Assembly: GCA_002825465.1 (NCBI GenBank)
Contig: PJER01000103.1
Coordinates: 1 to 7,226, forward strand
DNA: 7,226 nt
Direction of reading: 5' to 3'
DNA from: Candidatus Thorarchaeota archaeon MP8T_1
GTDB taxonomy: Archaea; Asgardarchaeota; Thorarchaeia; Thorarchaeales; Thorarchaeaceae
Shown here: one piece after another, positions 4,880 to 7,226 of the stretch
Layout: the number at the start of each line of letters is the position of its first letter
Position numbering within the stretch: the stretch's first letter is position 1
The notes under the pieces: generated by a model
Databases searched by the model: none
Told to the model about the DNA's origin: nothing
What the model saw: the letters and a program-made list of their open reading frames with translations, nothing else
Program-made: the position numbers and the translations under genes

Positions 4880-5630
4880 CTATCAGAGAAATACAAGTAT
4901 GATTGTGTGTATATTTGCAGTAATAGTAGTTGGTGCGATTGCTGTAGGGTTTATTTCCTACTATGGTACCAATAGCTGGAACTGGAATCTCAACCCACCA
5001 TCCACAGACTTTGCCTTTGAGGCAGAGGTTGGTACGACCAATGAAACTATCACTGTAGATGTAGACCTCTCAACAGGTGGCATCAACGTGATCTTTGTTG
5101 ATAATGCATCCTTGCTCTACGACATCGATATTAGAGTTCAGAATACAACTCTAGAAAATGATGGCGCACCAGTGGTGACATTTGTGAGCAATACAATCGG
5201 TTTGGACTATACAGCTGCTGGCGTGAATATTACCCTAGGTAGCGGAGTTAATTATACTCTCAACATTCACACTACAACTGGTGGTGTAGCTCTAGATTTT
5301 GGCGATGCCGCTCACGTTGGTGATGTGACTGTTTTGGTGACCACTGGTGGGATTGCCCTAGATATGACAGATGGTGCCATACTTATGGGAAATTCAACCT
5401 TCGACCTACAGACCTCAACTGGTGGAATTGATATTGGTGTTGATCTTCCATCAGGTATTGGAGCTAGTGTAGAGTGCGCAGTAACAACAGGTAGTATCGA
5501 TATCACCGCAACTGGTTGGACTCAGATCACATCAAACCACTATGAAACTACCGACTATAATACTGCATCACAGACACTCACTGTGATTGCAGAGACAACA
5601 GTTGGCGGCATTGATGCTGTCTTCACATAG
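4872..5630 (+). CDS. Membrane-anchored surface protein with TTGGI-repeat beta-solenoid (DUF4097/LiaF-like)
   Basis: A 252-residue protein. After MSNYQRNTS, one hydrophobic segment (about 10-29) anchors it, leaving roughly 220 residues outside. The exterior repeats a motif: STGGINV (67-73), TTGGVAL (135-141), TTGGIAL (157-163), STGGIDI (182-188), TTGSIDI (205-211) and TVGGIDA (243-249). The middle four are spaced 22-25 residues apart, and hydrophobic/polar alternation follows each, as in a beta-solenoid. This matches the style of DUF4097 'putative adhesin' domains and the outer part of LiaF-like envelope-stress proteins; the assignment is by pattern only. Ser/Thr/Asn richness and several N-x-T/S sites would suit N-glycosylation. 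Start: ATG 4872 overlaps the regulator stop by 8 bases and has an AGGTG site. Starting at 4719 instead would add 51 residues with no signal or conserved character. It ends the operon. Confidence 0.8.
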   Translation: MSNYQRNTSMIVCIFAVIVVGAIAVGFISYYGTNSWNWNLNPPSTDFAFEAEVGTTNETITVDVDLSTGGINVIFVDNASLLYDIDIRVQNTTLENDGAPVVTFVSNTIGLDYTAAGVNITLGSGVNYTLNIHTTTGGVALDFGDAAHVGDVTVLVTTGGIALDMTDGAILMGNSTFDLQTSTGGIDIGVDLPSGIGASVECAVTTGSIDITATGWTQITSNHYETTDYNTASQTLTVIAETTVGGIDAVFT

Positions 5631-5640
5631 GTTGTAACCT

Positions 5641-5671
5641 GAGGGGAGTTTCCCCTCTCCTCCTCTTTTTT
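5641..5671 (+). terminator. Hairpin plus T-tract terminator ending the operon
   Basis: GAGGGGA (5641-5647) and TCCCCTC (5651-5657) pair perfectly over seven bases around a 3-base loop, followed by a pyrimidine run ending in TTTTTT (5666-5671). It starts 10 bases after the stop codon at 5630. Archaeal termination mainly needs the T-run; the hairpin makes this unusually like a bacterial intrinsic terminator. Confidence 0.7.
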
Positions 5672-5672
5672 C

Positions 5673-5679
5673 TATAAAC
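5673..5679 (+). promoter_or_regulatory. TATA box of the PP-loop gene, implying a leaderless mRNA
   Basis: TATAAAC directly after the terminator T-run. Its centre is about 25 bases before ATG 5700, so transcription should begin at or next to the start codon. No convincing ribosome site lies in between. Confidence 0.6.
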
Positions 5680-5698
5680 CGGAACGGTTAAGGTTAAG
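5677..5698. repeat. Inverted and direct repeats between TATA box and start of the PP-loop gene
   Basis: AACCG-GAA-CGGTT (5677-5689) is a perfect inverted repeat with a 3-base spacer. It overlaps a tandem GGTTAAGGTTAAG (5686-5698, period 6). The site sits between the TATA box and the start, where a bound protein would block polymerase; a repressor site is the simplest reading. Confidence 0.4.
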
Positions 5699-5699
5699 C

Positions 5700-7094
5700 A
5701 TGATTCACCCTCTCGCAAGAGTGGTGTCTGATGTGCTTGAAGTAAGATCTGAGACGACCAAGAACGGTTTTACGGTACAATTCAGGGGCAATTCCTATCC
5801 GTTGATATATCCCTCTGGATATTGGGAGAAGACACCAAAAAGAACGCGAGAGGCACTCACAGAGAATCTAGCTCTTGCGACGACTATGCATCTTCCCCTT
5901 GTCTTCAATGATCCTCAAATTACCTACTACTCTGGCCGTCCTCTTCTTGAACCATATTTCGTCGATAACTTCATCCGAGACATTCCCTCGTGCGCAGAGG
6001 TAGATGGCACTGATACTGCAGAGATGGTACGTAAGTTCTTTGATACTAGGTACTCGTATACAAATCCAGAGGTCACTCTTCCAGCTTCAGACCCTGTAGA
6101 AGGTGCTCATCGCGCAATCGTAGGACTCAGTTTCGGCAAGGACAGCCTACTGACCTATGCAGTAGCTGATGAGATTGGTCTTGATCCCGAGATTGGTTAT
6201 CTTGTCGAAGAGAGTATGACTTACGAGGAAAAGCACAAGACTGCTTTGGCAGAGAAGTTCAAGAAGGAGTTTGGAAAATCACTACACATTCTAAAACACG
6301 AAACTGGAAAGCTAAGAGATTACAAACATCTCGGCCTTCCTTTCTCAGAACTTGGATGGGGCCTTCAATCGACTGAATATGCAATTGAATTCATTCCCCT
6401 TGCTTATGCACTAGAAGGTAAGTATATTCTGTTTGGTAATGAGCAGACTACATCTGAAACGTACGTGAATGAGAAGGATGGATGGCTCATCTACCCTTGC
6501 TACGACCAGTCACACATTTGGACCGTCCACATCGACCAGATTACACAGACTTTCTCTGGTCGCTCTGTCAGAACTGGCAGTCTGATTGAACCCTTAATGG
6601 ATATGATGGTTCAGAGGACGCTTGCACGCAGATATCCTGAGATAGCAAAATACCAAATGAGCTGCTTTACTGAAACCGAAGCTGGTCGTGATTATCACTG
6701 GTGTCATGACTGCACAATCTGTGGCAAGATGTACCTCCTCTGTGCTGGAAGTGGTATCGATCCCAAAACGGTCGGTTTTCGCGAAAATATGCTGGAAAAG
6801 CCTAAGAAACATCACTTTACACTGTTTGGCGGAAAGTCTGCCCTCACCTATGCCAATACAGCAACTGCACGAGATGAACAACTCTTTGCATTTTATTGCT
6901 CCGTAAAGAAAGGGGCAAAGGGTGGGCTCGTAGACGATTTCAGAGAGTCAGACCTCTACAAGGAAGCACAAAGTCGAGAGGATGAATTGTTCAAGCGATT
7001 CATCAGCCTCTATGATCCCATAACTGTTCCCGCAGAACTCAAGGATCAAGTGATGTCCATCTATCGAGAAGAGATAGCATCCTTCGAACTCTGA
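5700..7094 (+). CDS. PP-loop ATPase with Cys cluster, possibly MurL-epimerase-like
   Basis: A 464-residue soluble protein. Residues 139-149 read AIVGLSFGKDS, a PP-loop (SGGxDS-type) that binds ATP pyrophosphate and normally adenylates a substrate carboxyl or carbonyl group. GNEQTTSET (246-254) is a second conserved-looking motif after the sheet. WCHDCTICGKMYLLC (334-348) holds Cys335, 338, 341 and 348, which could bind zinc or an Fe-S cluster. The order PP-loop, GNE, then Cys-rich segment recalls MurL, the bacterial ATP-dependent epimerase that converts terminal L-Glu to D-Glu in a UDP-muramyl dipeptide, but I am comparing from memory. Residues 1-130 are an N-terminal domain I do not recognise. 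Alternatives are a tRNA-modifying or thiolating PP-loop enzyme, though RNA-binding partner domains are not evident. ATG 5700 is supported by the leaderless promoter; the gene stands apart from the preceding operon. Confidence 0.82.
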   Translation: MIHPLARVVSDVLEVRSETTKNGFTVQFRGNSYPLIYPSGYWEKTPKRTREALTENLALATTMHLPLVFNDPQITYYSGRPLLEPYFVDNFIRDIPSCAEVDGTDTAEMVRKFFDTRYSYTNPEVTLPASDPVEGAHRAIVGLSFGKDSLLTYAVADEIGLDPEIGYLVEESMTYEEKHKTALAEKFKKEFGKSLHILKHETGKLRDYKHLGLPFSELGWGLQSTEYAIEFIPLAYALEGKYILFGNEQTTSETYVNEKDGWLIYPCYDQSHIWTVHIDQITQTFSGRSVRTGSLIEPLMDMMVQRTLARRYPEIAKYQMSCFTETEAGRDYHWCHDCTICGKMYLLCAGSGIDPKTVGFRENMLEKPKKHHFTLFGGKSALTYANTATARDEQLFAFYCSVKKGAKGGLVDDFRESDLYKEAQSREDELFKRFISLYDPITVPAELKDQVMSIYREEIASFEL

Positions 7095-7121
7095 GAAAGA
7101 ACTTGCAACTGAGTATCAAGC

Positions 7122-7128
7122 ATATAAG
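7122..7128 (+). promoter_or_regulatory. TATA box of the last, partial gene
   Basis: ATATAAG, centred about 35 bases before ATG 7160, predicting transcription near 7150 and a leader of about 10 bases. No ribosome site is visible in the leader. Confidence 0.5.
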
Positions 7129-7159
7129 TAACATTTGAAATTGTAAATCTGTGTAAAAA

Positions 7160-7226
7160 ATGCGAGTTGCATTAGTAATTAACACGAGAGAGGATGAGTC
7201 CGAGTTTGAGGTCGAGTATGATCCAC
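7160..7226 (+). CDS. N-terminal 22 codons of a gene, perhaps ATP-grasp (D-Ala-D-Ala ligase-like)
   Basis: The frame from ATG 7160 runs to the right edge: MRVALVINTRED, then an acidic EVEYDP segment. A start of the form M-R/K-V-A-(L/I)-(V/L)-x-N, followed by an acidic stretch ending near YD, is what I recall for archaeal D-alanine-D-alanine-ligase-like ATP-grasp proteins, where this is the first strand of the N-terminal domain. Twenty-two residues cannot prove that, and any Rossmann-like protein could begin this way. It has its own TATA box, 65 bases after the PP-loop gene, so it can be expressed separately. Confidence 0.5.
   Translation, partial: MRVALVINTREDESEFEVEYDP

Noticed and set aside
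5700..7094. tRNA(Ile)-lysidine synthetase or similar tRNA-modifying identity for the PP-loop protein.
   Set aside because: It shares the PP-loop only. The long unrecognised N-terminal domain before the motif and the Cys cluster late in the chain do not match TilS, and no RNA-binding domain is evident.
1..7226. CRISPR arrays, tRNA/rRNA genes, insertion sequences, integrase sites.
   Set aside because: No regularly spaced repeats, cloverleaf-like sequences, transposase motifs or terminal inverted repeats were seen on reading both strands.

Overview
The window looks archaeal. Promoters are AT-rich TATA-type boxes about 25-30 bases before the start region. Ribosome sites are GGTG/AGGTG/GGAGG, matching an archaeal 16S tail, and three genes have TATA-to-ATG spacings that imply leaderless or near-leaderless mRNAs. 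There is a double Lrp-type regulator and an ArsR-like winged-helix protein. Moderate GC and the gene style would suit an Asgard (for example Thorarchaeota-like) or other mesophilic archaeon, but the lineage is a guess. I see no rRNA, tRNA, CRISPR array or mobile element.

Left part (1-1150, minus strand): the N-terminal end of an exported alkaline phosphatase runs off the left edge. Upstream of it is a complete alpha/beta hydrolase with a TTG start. A 16-bp perfect palindrome lies on the hydrolase stop codon, between the two genes.

Divergent to the hydrolase (1284-2183, plus) is an Lrp/AsnC-type regulator made of two complete wHTH-plus-sensor units in one chain, also with a TTG start. The shared intergenic region (1151-1283) carries a TATA-like box readable in both directions, a 10-bp direct repeat, and a 33-codon minus-strand ORF that overlaps the hydrolase start by 4 bases.

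Centre (2189-5671, plus): a dense cluster of CAAACG/CGTTTG sites surrounds a TATA box and leads into a compact four-gene operon. It encodes two tandem paralogous six-TM membrane proteins, an ArsR-like winged-helix regulator, and a membrane-anchored protein with repeated TTGGI motifs that resembles the DUF4097/LiaF-type beta-solenoids. The operon ends in a GC-rich hairpin followed by a T-tract. The whole resembles, by organisation, an archaeal envelope-stress or membrane-homeostasis module, probably self-regulated. This is the most interesting unit in the window.

Right part (5700-7226, plus): a leaderless gene for a PP-loop ATPase with a Cys cluster, possibly related to the MurL epimerase family, is followed by the first 22 codons of a gene whose start recalls ATP-grasp D-Ala-D-Ala-ligase-like proteins. 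If both guesses hold, the pair hints at chemistry on cell-wall-like peptides, but the evidence for the second gene is very thin.
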